Shown: positions 31,690 to 48,587 of the stretch, piece by piece
Position numbering within the stretch: the first letter of the stretch is position 1
How the letters are laid out: every line of letters begins with the position of its first letter
NCBI GenBank assembly: GCA_009760855.2
Contig: WPIO01000041.1
Span: 1,936,001-2,000,000, forward strand
DNA: 64,000 nt
Direction: 5' to 3'
Origin: Cristatella mucedo
Taxonomy: Eukaryota > Bryozoa > Phylactolaemata > Cristatellidae
Notes under the pieces: generated by a model
The model's input: only the letters and a program-made list of their open reading frames with translations
Database searches by the model: none
Told to the model about the DNA's origin: nothing
Made by a program: the position numbers and the translations under genes

Positions 31690-33150
31690 CGAGTTCAAGT
31701 TCTCGTCTTACAGTCCCACTTGACAACAAGACGGTCTGTAAGCTTTACTCTGGCGAGAATCCTGTTGGTTCTGGAAATGCACTTTTGGAACTGTTCGCCA
31801 ACAAAACATTAAGCTCGGCTACACAAATCTGATATCCAACATCAAGCAGAAGCACCCGAATCATCTAGAAATGTTTCACTTGGCAAAACAAGCACGTGGA
31901 AACGGCCAATCCGAAACAGCAAATGTCATCACCGGAACTAGAAATCAGTATCTGTGTGATTTTATTTAATTGATGACACTGCCCCTGATCGCTGTACGAG
32001 TGGGCTGTGACAATCGATGCGGTAAGCAGCCCGGACGTGCTAATAATGGTTGTTTTGACAAGGGAGTCGGGGGGGACTCCGGTGGGCGAGAGGGGCGAGG
32101 AGAGTCGTGCTTCGCTCTGCTCCGTGTGGAGGGAGAATAAACTGGTGGTGTTGCTCGTCGGCTAGCGCTCTGTGCCATTCGCGACGATAATTCAGACTGC
32201 AATCTGGAAAGACCACCTTGGAATACATGCTTGAGAATCGATCAACCAATGTATTCAAATGGCTGGAATGGAACGTCATGGATGAACTCAAATTGATCTT
32301 CTGCGAAAAAGAGCTCACCCGAAGCAATACGAAACTGGGACCGATCTCTGTCAAAACACTGAAGAAATATATGCTCAAGCTGGTGGAGGCGGTGGAAAAA
32401 AATCTGTCAATGTCGCTACTGCTACCTCTTTCACTCTTTCGTTTGATGGCTGGTCTTAGAACTTGACACACTCCGTCTTTTTATCATCTACCCTGGCATG
32501 GAGCATGCTGCTGATCCTGAAATTCATCTGTTCGCCTCCTCCTCACCTCTCTTTGACGAGACAAATTGTACTGCCGAGAACCATGTGAATTTCATCATAT
32601 CGATACTGTAGTGGTTCTCATTGTCTCTCAACCCCCTTTTCGGTTTAATCGGGGACGTCTGCTCAACCAACAAGGCAACAGCGGGCCTTCTTGGTGTGCC
32701 ACATCTGGGATGCCGCAGTTACCGTTTTAACTTGGCTGTTGAGGCATACACTAGCACATTCCTCACAACTGCATCGGAGTTGATAGGAAAGATCATGTCA
32801 AAGTTGTCAACACTCAAACAATTAGGTCGATTGCGCTTTATGCCATCCCTGCGCCCAGTCAAGCGAAACGTGATCCGCTGGACAGGCGTTCCAAATATGT
32901 TCAGCGCTTCGAAAGACTCCTTCCAAATCTTGACGAGGCAGACGATGAAATAATGGACCTTGCTCCCACAGCTGGGCAGAAAAGGAATACTCGGGATCGC
33001 AAGCAAGCATTGGCACATTAAAAATCTGTTTCGATAGCGCGCTGCAGCAATGCGACATGTCGTTGAAAGAATCGCACGTTTTATTCCGATCGATCATTGA
33101 CTCGTACCCAGAGTTTGCCTCCAACCACTGCCTTGGCAAAGATTCATAAA
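31690..33150 (+). pseudogene. hAT transposase remnant
   Basis: Pieces of one transposase in shifting frames. A BED-finger-like end (GYTNLISNIKQKHPNHLEMF) lies near 31820-31880; FKWLEWNVMDELKLIFCE, LTRSNTKLGPISVKTLKKY and a Leu-rich helix lie at 32250-32460; DETNCTAENHVNFIISIL, LIGDVCSTNKATAGLLGVP and YRFNLAVEAY lie at 32555-32750; KLSTLKQLGRLRF and LRPVKRNVIRWTGV lie at 32800-32890. GDVCSTN-x-A and the C-x4-FNLAV block belong to the RNase H-like core of animal hAT transposases. Stops, frameshifts and the LTR insertion rule out function. Confidence 0.85.
31971..32194 (+). mobile_element. solo LTR inside the hAT element, diverged
   Basis: Shares with the other LTRs the blocks 'gggagtcg', 'gctctgctccgtg', AATAAA and 'ggtgttgctcgtcggcta'. 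Edges are approximate. TAATT occurs at both edges (31967-31971 and about 32188-32192) but does not line up cleanly with TG...CA ends. Confidence 0.6.
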
Positions 33151-33407
33151 CCATCCACAGCAAAGATTTGGAAACGGCTATCGTCAAGATACAAGCAAAA
33201 AAGGAGACCAGTCTTAAAATTCTTAAAGAAGGTGCTATTGAACCATTGTTGATATTTGCAGCTCAGGACTCGGAAGAAGCTGTAAATGATGACGCTCAGC
33301 TTCGTCTTTTGCTGAGCAAGCACTCAAGCTACAGCATGTTGAAGAGAAGAATTCATGCAGCGAGTACATCAACACGCGCTTCTTGCTTCCAACATCACTG
33401 AAAGAAA

Positions 33408-33590
33408 GTACTAGCTGATTGAATGGCCTCTTTTTATATAGTGACAGAAGAGCCTTTACGGCTATCACCGCTTACATTGGCGATAAAAGATCGCCCACCG
33501 CAGGAATCGAACCCACGACCACGGGACCGAGGTCGTGAAAAGCAACCGCCTTACCTAGTGGGCCATCACGACTCACCAAGCGATAATGTG
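33408..33590 (-). mobile_element. SINE-A copy inside the hAT element
   Basis: Minus-strand copy with all landmarks: tail 'tagctgattgaatggcctctttt', body 'gcctttacggctatcacc', B-box complement 'ggaatcgaaccc', head end 'catcacgactcacc'. It splits the 3' part of the hAT element. Confidence 0.9.
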
Positions 33591-33974
33591 AGGTGGGGAA
33601 ACTTTTCTCCATGGCAAAGCGAGTGTCCTCAACGTCGTAGTTTGCAACTCAGATCATTGAAGACGCTGCTTTTTCTGAATCAAAACAAATTGCTGTGGAA
33701 TTTGACTCTGGTCACCTTGATAGCGAATGAAAAGGATTCAGATACAGCCGGTGATAGCGAAGAGAAGAAGAATATGAAGAAGTTTGTAAAATCACAGAAA
33801 ATAAATTGCAATATGTGATTGTAAGATGCGAAATATATTGCATTGGTGGCATAGAATATTGCAATATACTGAATTATTGGAACTGAATATTGCAATATAT
33901 TTATTGTTGAATATCAAAACGTTAAATACGATAACAGTATTAATGTGCGAAGCCTTGGTAATCTCTTAATTCAA

Positions 33975-34048
33975 ACATCTGTGAAGAGCCTAGAAACCGG
34001 TTCAGTTTGCTATGGGTGCTGTAAAAATTATTATAATTATTATTATTA
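33975..34048 (+). mobile_element. LINE family B terminus, diverged
   Basis: 'gaagagcctagaaaccggttcag' with a (TTA)n tail, just outside the hAT element. Confidence 0.65.
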
Positions 34049-34158
34049 AACAGCAGTATTGCAGTACCGTAACAATATAACATTTTTATCTTTGAAGTAA
34101 TTTTAGTGTGATCTAATAAATAGTATAATATTAGTAAGATCCCACTCATGTACGTATG

Positions 34159-34231
34159 GTTTCTATGGTGTAGCGGTTATCACGTCTGCCTCACACGCAG
34201 AAGGTCCCCAGTTCGATCCTGGGTAGAAACA
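34159..34231 (+). tRNA. trnV-CAC: tRNA-Val (anticodon CAC)
   Basis: Full 73-nt cloverleaf: acceptor GTTTCTA pairs with TAGAAAC plus discriminator A; A-box TGGTGTAGCGG; anticodon stem TCTGC/GCAGA with loop CTCACAC and anticodon CAC at 34192-34194; T arm CCCAGTTCGATCCTGGG. No CCA is encoded and there is no intron. A T-run (34233-34238) just downstream fits a Pol III terminator. It differs clearly from the SINE heads and looks like a working gene. Confidence 0.95.
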
Positions 34232-34547
34232 AGTTTTTGCTGTTAATAACTTTTTCTTACCTGATACTGTAGCTCCATAGACCAAAGGGCGTGAGTATTT
34301 TCCCTCTTAAGCCGCCAGCTGAGCACTCAGGTGACTACGTAACCAGAATCACGTCGGCATACCAAAACAGCAATTTCTACGAAGACAGAAATGCATTCTC
34401 TCGTATGCATTTGGCCAAAGCTAAACACACTCCGTACCGATAGAATAATTAAACGGGTGCAATCAAGTATTTTGCCGGCCTATTACTTCGAATACTTTTT
34501 GCGAAAGACAGGTGGGTAAGGGCTTTTTGGTTTTGTAAAGAAACTTA

Positions 34548-34608
34548 AATGCCGTGATAAATAGATGCGTTTTTAGTTTCTTTTTAAATGCGGTGTCAAG
34601 TCAGAAGA
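34548..34608 (-). mobile_element. LINE family B fragment
   Basis: Short antisense piece (aaatgccgtgataaatagatgcg ... aagtcagaagatg) cut off by the following LINE-A. The stretch 34240-34547 holds nothing recognisable. Confidence 0.7.
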
Positions 34609-37310
34609 TGTCTCTCACTGTTGCGATATACCGGCCTCATTCTGGCTGTCTAAACTTGTTAACAGAGGAGTTTTCAGAGTTCCTCGCTAAAATATTTGTG
34701 TGTGATAGGCCGTTACTGATTGTAGAAGACTTCAATACTCGCGTTGACAACCCTAGCAACAGCCAGTCCCGCTCATTTCTTGACTGTCTGGAGAATTTCG
34801 GTTTGGTCCAACCACCCACGTCGGTGGCCACATTCTAGATCTCGTGATCACTAAGGTTGTCCTTCCCACTGACCTTGTGGTGTGCCCACTGACCTTCTCA
34901 GGTCATTGTTCGGTCTCGTTTACTGTTTCTGCTCCCTTGTACGTACAGGGAAATGTCGAACTTGTCAAACGACGTAACTTACAAAGCATTGACATGGACA
35001 AGTTTTTGAAATATTTTTGTGATGCAGGTCTTCTTGATCTGCATTCAGACTCGACCGGCAGCCTCGATACCCTCACTAATGCAGTGAAAATGACACTCGG
35101 GAGTGCTCGTGATAAGAATGCCCCGTTCATTCTACCCGTGTTCAAAGCCGTGGAGATTCATTTCAATTTACAAAGAAACTCCTAAATGTGCGCCGGGTTT
35201 AGCGCAGGCTTGAACGTCGTTTCAAGAAATCGGAGTCTCATGCAGATCTAGTCAATTTCAAAGACTTCCTTCGAGTTTACACCCGAAAGCTTAAAAAAAA
35301 CCAGGGCTTCTTTTTTCATCCGAAAGCTGAATTCCTGCCAGTCGGACCCTAAACAGATTTATAAGATAGTAAACCATTTACTGGCCAATGCTGTGAGGTC
35401 TGACTGCCCAGATATTAAGGGCTCAGCCGAAAGGTTTTCAGCCTTCGTTGCTGAAAAAATTGTGCACATTCGTGCCTCCATTAAGTCCCCTCCGACTAAA
35501 GCAATCGCGGTTCCACAACCTGTGACTTTCCTTAAAAGGTTCTCTGAGGTTTCTGCATGAGATGTGGCTACCTTAATAAGGTCTAGCAAAATGAGCTCGG
35601 CACCTGAAGACCCTATACCTTCATCTCTGTGGTCTTCACTGACAGACCAACTTAGCCCTGCCATAACCAAGATTCTTAAGGCTTCTCTGGGAAAAGGGGT
35701 CGTCCCCAAGTCCTTCAAATCGGCAATCGTTAGAACCATACTTAAAAAGCCTGGATTAGATACAGAGGTCCTTGTAAACTATCACCCAGTTTCACTTCTT
35801 CTTTTCTTGTCAAAGATTCTTGAAAGAATTGTTGCTAAGCAGCTGTTTGAACACATTGAAAATAATGGAATGTCAGAAACATTTCAATCTGGGTTTAAAA
35901 AGCAGCACTCTACCGAAACTGCTCTCCTCCGAGTTAAGAATGACATTCTTCGTGGCAATGACGATGGGAATGTCACTGCGCTAGCTCTGCTATATCTGTC
36001 AGCTGCCTTCGACACCATTGATCACGAGGTTCTGCCTGAACGATTGAGAACAATGATCGGTCTGGCAGATAAAGCACTGGGGTGGTATAAATCGTACTTG
36101 TCTGATCGTGTTCGATCCATGTTGTGTGGGGGTCAGGTCTCACAAACGAGAAGGGTAACCTGTGGAGTCCCTCAAGGGTCCGTACTCGGCCCCTTGCTGT
36201 TCTCCATTTATATATAACCTCTGGGAAAAGTGATGAAGGCCCATGGAATAGGATATTACTTCTATGCTGATGATACTCAGTTGTATTTTTCATTCAAACC
36301 ATCGGAATCTGCTGCAGCAACTGAGAAACTGAATGCTTGCCTTGCCGATATTCGATCCGGGATGTCGGAAAACTTCCTGAAGTTAAATGATGATGAAACT
36401 GAACTGCTGCTCATAGGACAACCTAAGCGTGTGGCTGGATTAAAAGGCTTTGCTGTTCTAATAGGTGATGCTATTGTGCGACCGTCACCACGTGCTCGAA
36501 ATTTAGGTGTCGTTTTCGGCTGCTGCCTCAATTTTAAAAGCTTCATTAAGAAGACTGCTTCTGCAGCTAGCCATCACGTCCGATCCCTATCCAAGATTAG
36601 AAGCTGTCTTCTACTGTAGCTTGCAAAAAATCTAACTAGCTCCTTAGTTCTGGCTCGGCTTGATTATTGCAATTCCTTATTGGCTGGGCTGCCAGAGAAA
36701 GCTATTAGACCACTGCAGCTGACTATGAATATGGCTGCAAGGCTAGTCTTCAAGTCCCAGCGGTTTGAGCACGTGTATCCTTTGCTAAAAGAGCTAGAAC
36801 GACTGCCGGTTGATCACTGGATACAGAACAAGTTCTTACGGTGACCCACAAGGCCCACCACGGCTTGGTTCCTTCGTACCTAACTGAACTGCTGCATCAG
36901 TTTCAGCCTGTTCGCGCCCTCAGGTCCTGTGTAGACAATAAATTAGCCGTTCCTTTCCTCCGCTTAAAGACCGTTGGCGACAGCAGCTTTAGCTCTGCAG
37001 GTCCTAGACTGTGGAACTCGCTTCCACAATTCTTACGCAACGACAACTACTTTCCTACTGCCGACTATGGCTTATCCTTTTCAGCGGTCCTGAGCTGCTA
37101 CTTCCATGCAACTCACTACCTCAACTGCTCGCCTGACTCTGCAATGCTTCCCACTTTCTCTTTGTTGCGTGAGAAGAAGTCTGTTGACTACCGAATGCGT
37201 ACCGAAAGCCGCCTAGGCTGTGAGTGCGCTATACAAAACTCTCCTGCGTAACACCCACCTGGTCTATATGACTTTGTGGAGTTACAGACGGAGATACATT
37301 ACATTACATT
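34609..37310 (+). mobile_element. LINE family A, longest copy: endonuclease plus reverse transcriptase
   Basis: Begins inside the endonuclease domain (SLTVAIYRPHSGCLNLL, LLIVEDFNTRVDNPS, FSGHCSVSFTV) and continues into the reverse transcriptase: FKSAIVRTILKKPGLD, FQSGFKKQHSTETALLRV, LSAAFDTIDHEVL, GVPQGSVLGPLLFSIYI, YYFYADDTQLYF. The CR1/L2-type C-terminal region follows ([54 protein letters not shown]). It ends with 'gagatacattacattacattac', a short repeat instead of poly(A). At least five stops or shifts (for example TAA after FSIYI) make it inactive. Confidence 0.95.
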
Positions 37311-37314
37311 ACAT

Positions 37315-38130
37315 GTCGTATCGTCAGCCGTAAGTGAGTTCCTGGCTGAGGGAGAATGCCGACTAAAGGCATGGTCTCCAGAGGATTTGAGATTCGTGTG
37401 AGGTCGAGGTAAACGATTAGATTTCTAAAGGCGGGTGGTACGATGCTAAGCCTGGTGGTGGAGTAGAGCTGATAGGTGGATAGATAGCTGGGGGGGGGAG
37501 TAGAGCCGATTGCTGGAGCCAGAGAAAGAAGGGACCTAAAAGTCAGCAAGAGAACCTTGAAGTGGATGCGTTACTTGACTATGAGCCAGTGCAGGTCAGC
37601 AAGAAATGGTGTGATTTGGCAACTTCGACGCTCACGACAGACTAGCCTAACTGCAGAGTTTTGCACCACCTGTCAGTGTCTGATTGCACATGCCAGTAGA
37701 CCAGCAAATAGTGAGTTACAGAAGTCAAGACTGGATGCCACAAATGCATGGACCAATTCAGATGTGGTATCCCTGTCTAAGCAAGCCGAGTTATAGCAAT
37801 TTTACATAGCTGAAAGTAGGCAGACTTGATTGTGGAGCCGATGTGGTCGTCGAATGAAAGGTTACTTTTTAACAGGTCGCCTAGATTGCATGCAGATTCA
37901 ACAGGACATATGCTCTAAGAGCCGATTGTGAGCGTTAACTTTTCCAATTTCTGGATCACATTTGGTTTTCTCATAACTAGTAAGTTGTTTTTATCATCGT
38001 TAAATTTAAGAACGTCTGCTGCAATCCATGTGCAAATGTCGTAAATACATGCAGCAAGGGAGTTGAGGGATTCGACTTGCTCAAGAGCTAGGAGGGATCA
38101 AAGCAAACGTACAACTGAGCTTAAGTTTTG
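37315..38130 (-). mobile_element. LINE family B internal fragment
   Basis: Antisense coding remnant: 'cctggtggtggagtag', 'gtgagttacagaagtcaagac', 'ttctggatcacatttggttt'. It joins the LINE-A tail directly. Confidence 0.85.
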
Positions 38131-38224
38131 AAATTTTGTTAAGAAAAATGCCTGCTCAGTCAGCCATCGAGCCCGCTCTCTGCGTGAGATTAGAAACAAC
38201 CTACCATGGTGGTTAGATAGAAAT

Positions 38225-38885
38225 CCAACTAGCTCCCTGGTTATGCTTAGGCTAGACTATGGGAGTTCCGACTTGGCTATGTGGGCTTTTAAAAAAAGTG
38301 ACTAACCCTTTGCAGCTCGCGATAAACATGTCTGCAAGGCTAGTCGACAAATTTCAGAGGTTCAGCCACGTGTCCTCTTTGCTGAAGGTGGTGAAAAGGC
38401 TCAGCGTCGATCGACTGATGCAAGGCAAAATTTGTACGCTTACCCCCAAGGTCAGACTTGCCTTGGCTTCGTCATACTTAGCTGAACTTCTGAACCAGTT
38501 TCAGCCTCCTCGTACCCTCAAGTCCTCTACGGAAAGTAAATCAGCCGCTCTAGTCTGACGCTTAAAGACCGTTTGCGACCGAAGCTTTAGCTTTGCAGGT
38601 TGAAGACTGCAAAACTCGCTTCCACAATTCTTCCACAAGTGACGATATATATTTTTCTGCTGGCGACTGTGGCACATCTTTTCCAGTCGTCCTGAGTGGC
38701 TACCGCCGTGCTGCTCACTTCCTCGTTGCTCGAGATGAAGTTCGTCGACAGCCGAATGCTCACCAAAAGCCGTGCGCTATACAAAAGAGTGCGCTATACA
38801 AAACTCTCCTGCGTAACACCCACATGGTCTTTATGACTTTGTGGAGTTACTGACGGAGATACATTACATTACATTACATAACATG
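38225..38885 (+). mobile_element. LINE family A 3' part, diverged
   Basis: Starts at the LDYGS/LLKKVTNPLQLAINMSARL block and ends 'gacggagatacattacattaca'. It is older than the 34609 copy by its number of changes. Confidence 0.85.
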
Positions 38886-38989
38886 CAATTGCAAAACTTG
38901 GGCTCAAACTCAGGGAAGAAGACCACAGATAAGTGTTTGTGACATTCTTGATATACTGCTGTAAATTTGATGACGATTAAACGAACTTA

Positions 38990-39115
38990 CCAGTCAGAGT
39001 AAAACCCAGAGTGGCTCAGAAATTAAATAGCTTAACGCTAAAATTCGGCTCTGCCTACATATCTCATACTGCATCTGCACGAAATAAAGAAATCCTGTTC
39101 CGTAGTCACATCGGA
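38990..39115 (+). mobile_element. LINE family B fragment
   Basis: Coding trace RVAQKLNSLTLKFGSAYIS in family-B order. Beyond it (39116-39420) a GC-richer stretch has an open minus-strand frame without recognisable similarity. Confidence 0.65.
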
Positions 39116-39470
39116 TAAGGAGTGATCTCGACGAGGCCACTCGCTGTCATTGCCTCTTGCTCGAGATAAAACGCGTCTGCGTGTAGCCGGGAGGTGAAGA
39201 TTTCCAACTTTCCACGTGGCTTCACGATCGCGCGATAGACCTCGAGCTCCAGCTACCGCCAAGGTCATTCCGGTCACACCTGGTATTCCGCCCCGAAAAC
39301 GGTGCGGCACGGCGTTGCTTTGCTGCGCTGCGCCATCAGAGGCATTGCTTCTCTTTACGTAAGCCACGAAAGCTGAGGCCAGGAAAAGCCTAGCAGGGAA
39401 AGCAGGTAAGGCAGCCAACTCAATATTAGCTGCAGTTTTCAGCTGCTGCTCGTGACGTTTAACCCATTTA

Positions 39471-39476
39471 GTTTAT
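39471..39476 (-). terminator. polyadenylation signal of the DTX3-like gene
   Basis: AATAAA on the minus strand about 250 bases after the stop codon. Confidence 0.55.
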
Positions 39477-39722
39477 TCATGAAAACGAACCGAGACCATA
39501 TACAAATATAGACCTACAGCTGACCAATTCCTGAAAAGTATGGACATGACCGCCTAAATCTAACAAGCTACGCCCACGGCTTGCAGGGCTGTGGAATACT
39601 TCTGCTGAAGCTTCCCGGCAGCCACCGTGAGACCTTTACGTTGCGTCGTTGCTTAGTCGACGAGGGCGCACAGCAGCGCCGTGCTTCAGCCGGTGGACGA
39701 AGTCGAAATGCTGCACCCGCGT

Positions 39723-45103
<5,381 letters not shown>

Positions 45104-45227
45104 GCGCTGGCGCACTTAAGAAGTATTCACGCAGTCCCGAATTCAATTGCGACGCCGCTTTGTCGCTTTCTCTGTCGCTCTGAAAATTCAAGTCGCTGCA
45201 GTTGAAACGAGAAGAAAATCGTAAATC

Positions 45228-45454
45228 ATGATGTATGCTATATTATATATTTATTATGCTAGCATAGTTACATATATATTTATTATATCATTACATATAT
45301 ACATATGCTATATAATATCTATTGTATATATATATATATATATATATTATATAATCATAATTATTACAATGTATACATCAGTATGTCATTATCATTATGA
45401 TAATTATAATACACATTGTGATTACATAATTTTATCATAATATATAATGTAAGC

Positions 45455-45494
<40 letters not shown>

Positions 45495-45620
45495 GTTATA
45501 TATTATATATATAACTCGATATATGCATATATCTATATACATATATATATCATTACATATATACATATTTAAATTACATATACAGATATTATTTACTATC
45601 ATTACATATATATTTATTTA
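45228..45620. repeat. AT-rich low-complexity block
   Basis: Nearly pure A/T with (AT)n runs at about 45324-45346 and 45460-45490 and repeated 'catatata' motifs. It starts about 125 bases upstream of the DTX3-like start codon. No gene is present. Confidence 0.9.
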
Positions 45621-46048
45621 GCCCGCATGAGCACAATGGAAAGCCGCGCCGAAAAACGTGGAAGGAGAGCCCAGTTTAGAGGGAACCGGCAGACCGAAGT
45701 GTCACTGTGGCGGTGCCGGTATCGCTTTCTTGTCGTCAGCTACCTCGAAACGCTAGGCAAGCATAAAGACCACCACACAGAGCAGTCCCTAATAAAAAAA
45801 AATGCATAGGCAAGGAGATGCACCATAAACTGCAGAAACAGCCACGTTAACGACGGTAGATAGACTCTCTTATTGATGCCCAAACTCAGAGTTTTGCATG
45901 CCACTAATACCGGTTTTTTCAGGCCACGCTTGCTAGTATTCTGGGAGCACTGAGCCACATCACGTTGTCACGAGCCGTACCAAGCTGTCTGGAGTGCTAT
46001 CAAGCTAGCTAGATCCCTAGCAAGCTCTCTGTCTCTGTCCCACTCCGT

Positions 46049-46553
<505 letters not shown>

Positions 46554-46555
46554 GT

Positions 46556-46830
46556 TGAGCCCTATCATACAGACTCTCACCCTATTTCTCCCCATTCTGA
46601 ATATCGTACTGTTTCAAATTGTTTTAATCTCTGCTGTATCGAGGTCTCTCATGCTGTCCCGAGCCACGTTTTGCTGTCCCGAGCCCTGTCATATTGCGCT
46701 CAGCCAAGTCATGCTGTCTCGAGGTCTACCAACAGTCTGTTTCGAGAGCCCAGCAGTCACGAGCCCTTTCACACTGTCTCTACCCTAATCATACTGCCTT
46801 GAACCCAATCTAGCTGTTTCAAGCAATGCT
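46556..46830 (+). repeat. degenerate short tandem repeat
   Basis: About ten loose copies of a 20-25 base unit of the type 'ctgtctcgagccctatcata'. Similar units occur before the (CT)n block at 45968-46010, so the microsatellite seems to have grown inside this array. Confidence 0.6.
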
Positions 46831-46854
46831 ATCTCTGGTCACATAAAAAACAAC

Positions 46855-47003
46855 ATTTGTACAGAACCCCAAGAGAACTTAATCTCTATTCAGGCGCTTC
46901 ACATATACCACAGGGCTCGAACCCACGACCTCGGTCATCGAATGCAATAACTTTTACCTCAGTCGTTTAAGGGAGCACCTTAACCACTGGGCCAAACCAC
47001 CAC
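46855..47003 (-). mobile_element. SINE-B copy
   Basis: Reverse copy: LINE-B-like tail (agagaacttaatctctattcagg), then 'gggctcgaacccacgacctcgg' (B-box) and 'ccactgggccaaacca' (A-box side). A 20-base insertion separates the boxes. Confidence 0.82.
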
Positions 47004-47234
47004 GGTTCAAACTGTATATTTATACTTACTGCCTCGAGCCCAATCAGGCAGATTCAACCCCTCTGTAGCTCCGTACCAACCGAACGACGCTATGGACGGT
47101 TCGAGAGTAGCTCAGCTTGAGGCTTGACCATTTCTGGCTACGGCCTACTTCCTAATCACCCGACTTTGATGTACATATTTAATATTTTGCCCAAGCAGAA
47201 GCAATTAAAAACGGCTCACGCGGCACGATTATAA

Positions 47235-47523
47235 TCATTCTGCGTACGCGAGTCTTTCAGAGGTCACGGCTATGCCCAAGGTATTTTCAGCTCCGAATAA
47301 TATATCCGAACCTGTAGGCAGGTGCTCGCGAGCTTTACTTTTGATAAACGTCAGCATCAAATCGGCAATTGACGGAGTCGACCGCTTGCGGACCCCGTAG
47401 AAGCTGTTGGAGGAACTTGGTCCTACCAAGGACCTCTCCATATGCATAGTTGTGGTCGTGGTAAATGCTGAAGTAACGGGAGCTCTGTAAGCCTCGAGGG
47501 GGCCTTAATGTTTTTCTCAGCAT
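47235..47523 (-). pseudogene. possible broken coding sequence, unknown
   Basis: Two overlapping minus frames give continuous-looking protein if shifted once near 47400: RGLQSSRYFSIYHDHNYAYG then KRSTPSIADLMLTFIKSKAR. Composition is protein-like and not LINE-derived as far as I can tell. No family is recognised. Confidence 0.25.
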
Positions 47524-47570
47524 TTCACCTAGGCTGAAAAGAAAAGTGTCCCCGGGGTATTGGTGTAGGA

Positions 47571-47970
47571 TAGAGGTCGGCAGACTTTGGCCTCTAGGCC
47601 AGATATGGACTACCTAGTACTCCAGTCCGGCCTAACGTTCGCCTAGTTATTTATTGTAATATCCGGCCTAATTAAATTGTCTGGGTTCTGTTCCCCTTTA
47701 ATATTGCCGGTTGCCGCTGTGCCCCGTGTTTATTTTTACAACTGATGTCGGGCACGTTTACAAAACAGAGGCGCCTTACCGGGAGGTATGATAAATGTCT
47801 ACCCCAATAACTACTGCGTCGTCTGTGCATCTGCACCGATTGTTTATTTGTTCGTCCAGCCACGCCCACTCTGCACTTGCCCGACGAAGTAGGCGTGATT
47901 TCTTCTGAACTACTGTGCCTTGTTGACCTCTTGAAATTACCTACTAGTCCGTAAAGTTTGCCGACCTCTG
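47571..47970. mobile_element. hAT-like non-autonomous element, about 400 bp
   Basis: The ends are inverted repeats of about 18 bases: TAGAGGTCGGCAGACTTT at the left and the complement of CAGAGGTCGGCAAACTTT at the right. This start is typical of hAT-type short elements in animals. Flanking 8-mers GTGTAGGA and CTCTAAGA are only partly alike. The interior is non-coding and repeats 'ccggccta'. Confidence 0.72.
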
Positions 47971-48114
47971 CTCTAAGAAAAGTTAGCACTATTACGATGA
48001 CCCAACAAAACCCCATATATGGCCTAATGTCGTCCACTTGCTGATTCATTTTCTCTTAAGGCTCAAGTGCATGGCTCCACAAATAAAAAGGGCCGGTCAA
48101 TAACAAGTAAAAAT

Positions 48115-48290
48115 AAAACTCGGCTAATTCAGCAGCCTCATTTATATAGAGGCAGATGAGCCTAGGTGAATATCACCCAGCTTGCAGGGGGTTATATGTA
48201 ATTGCTTGTAGCGAGACTGGAGCCCTCGGCCTGGGTCGTGCAGTTCGAGCACCAGGGCCAAGACCCGGGAACAATTGTAAGCACAGCGAG
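48115..48290 (-). mobile_element. SINE-A-like copy, very diverged
   Basis: Tail side 'gctaattcagcagcctcattta' and head side 'cctgggtcgtgcagttcgag' remain; the middle is hard to align. Confidence 0.45.
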
Positions 48291-48587
48291 CTTTGAGACT
48301 CGTGAGTTAACATATCTAAACTTTGGCTCAAAATGGCACCAATCACATCGTGCAACTTAGTTACTGTCCCCCCAGTGTCTTCTTGTATAGCTCCGCCGAC
48401 TGATAGCCTAAAAAGCATCACCGAATTGATTTTGAACACTCGCTGCACCTGTGTGTTAATAAGCATCCTTCAGAAAACGTTTCCAGCTTGTGCTGGCTTC
48501 ATCTTTTTCCAAAGAACCATAGTTTACACATTGACACTGGGAATGTTACCTCAAACCATGTCACGCGTGATTGAAATTGTGCATGCA

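Larger units (their letters stand above)
31328..33957 (+). mobile_element. hAT DNA transposon, decayed
   Basis: Terminal inverted repeats CAAGGCTTCGC (31328-31338) and GCGAAGCCTTG (33947-33957) fit the hAT 5'-YARNG start. They are flanked by an 8-bp duplication, GTATTCTC (31320-31327) and GTAATCTC (33958-33965), 7 of 8 identical. Both ends carry many copies of a CAATATATT-type motif (31365-31480 and 33820-33905), as expected of subterminal binding sites. The interior is a broken transposase. It was later invaded by an LTR (about 31971-32194) and a SINE-A (33408-33590). Confidence 0.88.

Noticed and set aside
39038-39418. Minus-strand frame of 126 codons (AALPAFPARLFLASAFVAYV...).
   Set aside because: It lies beyond the likely poly(A) signal of the DTX3-like gene, ends inside LINE-B sequence and has no recognised family. 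Its GC-richness alone may keep it open.
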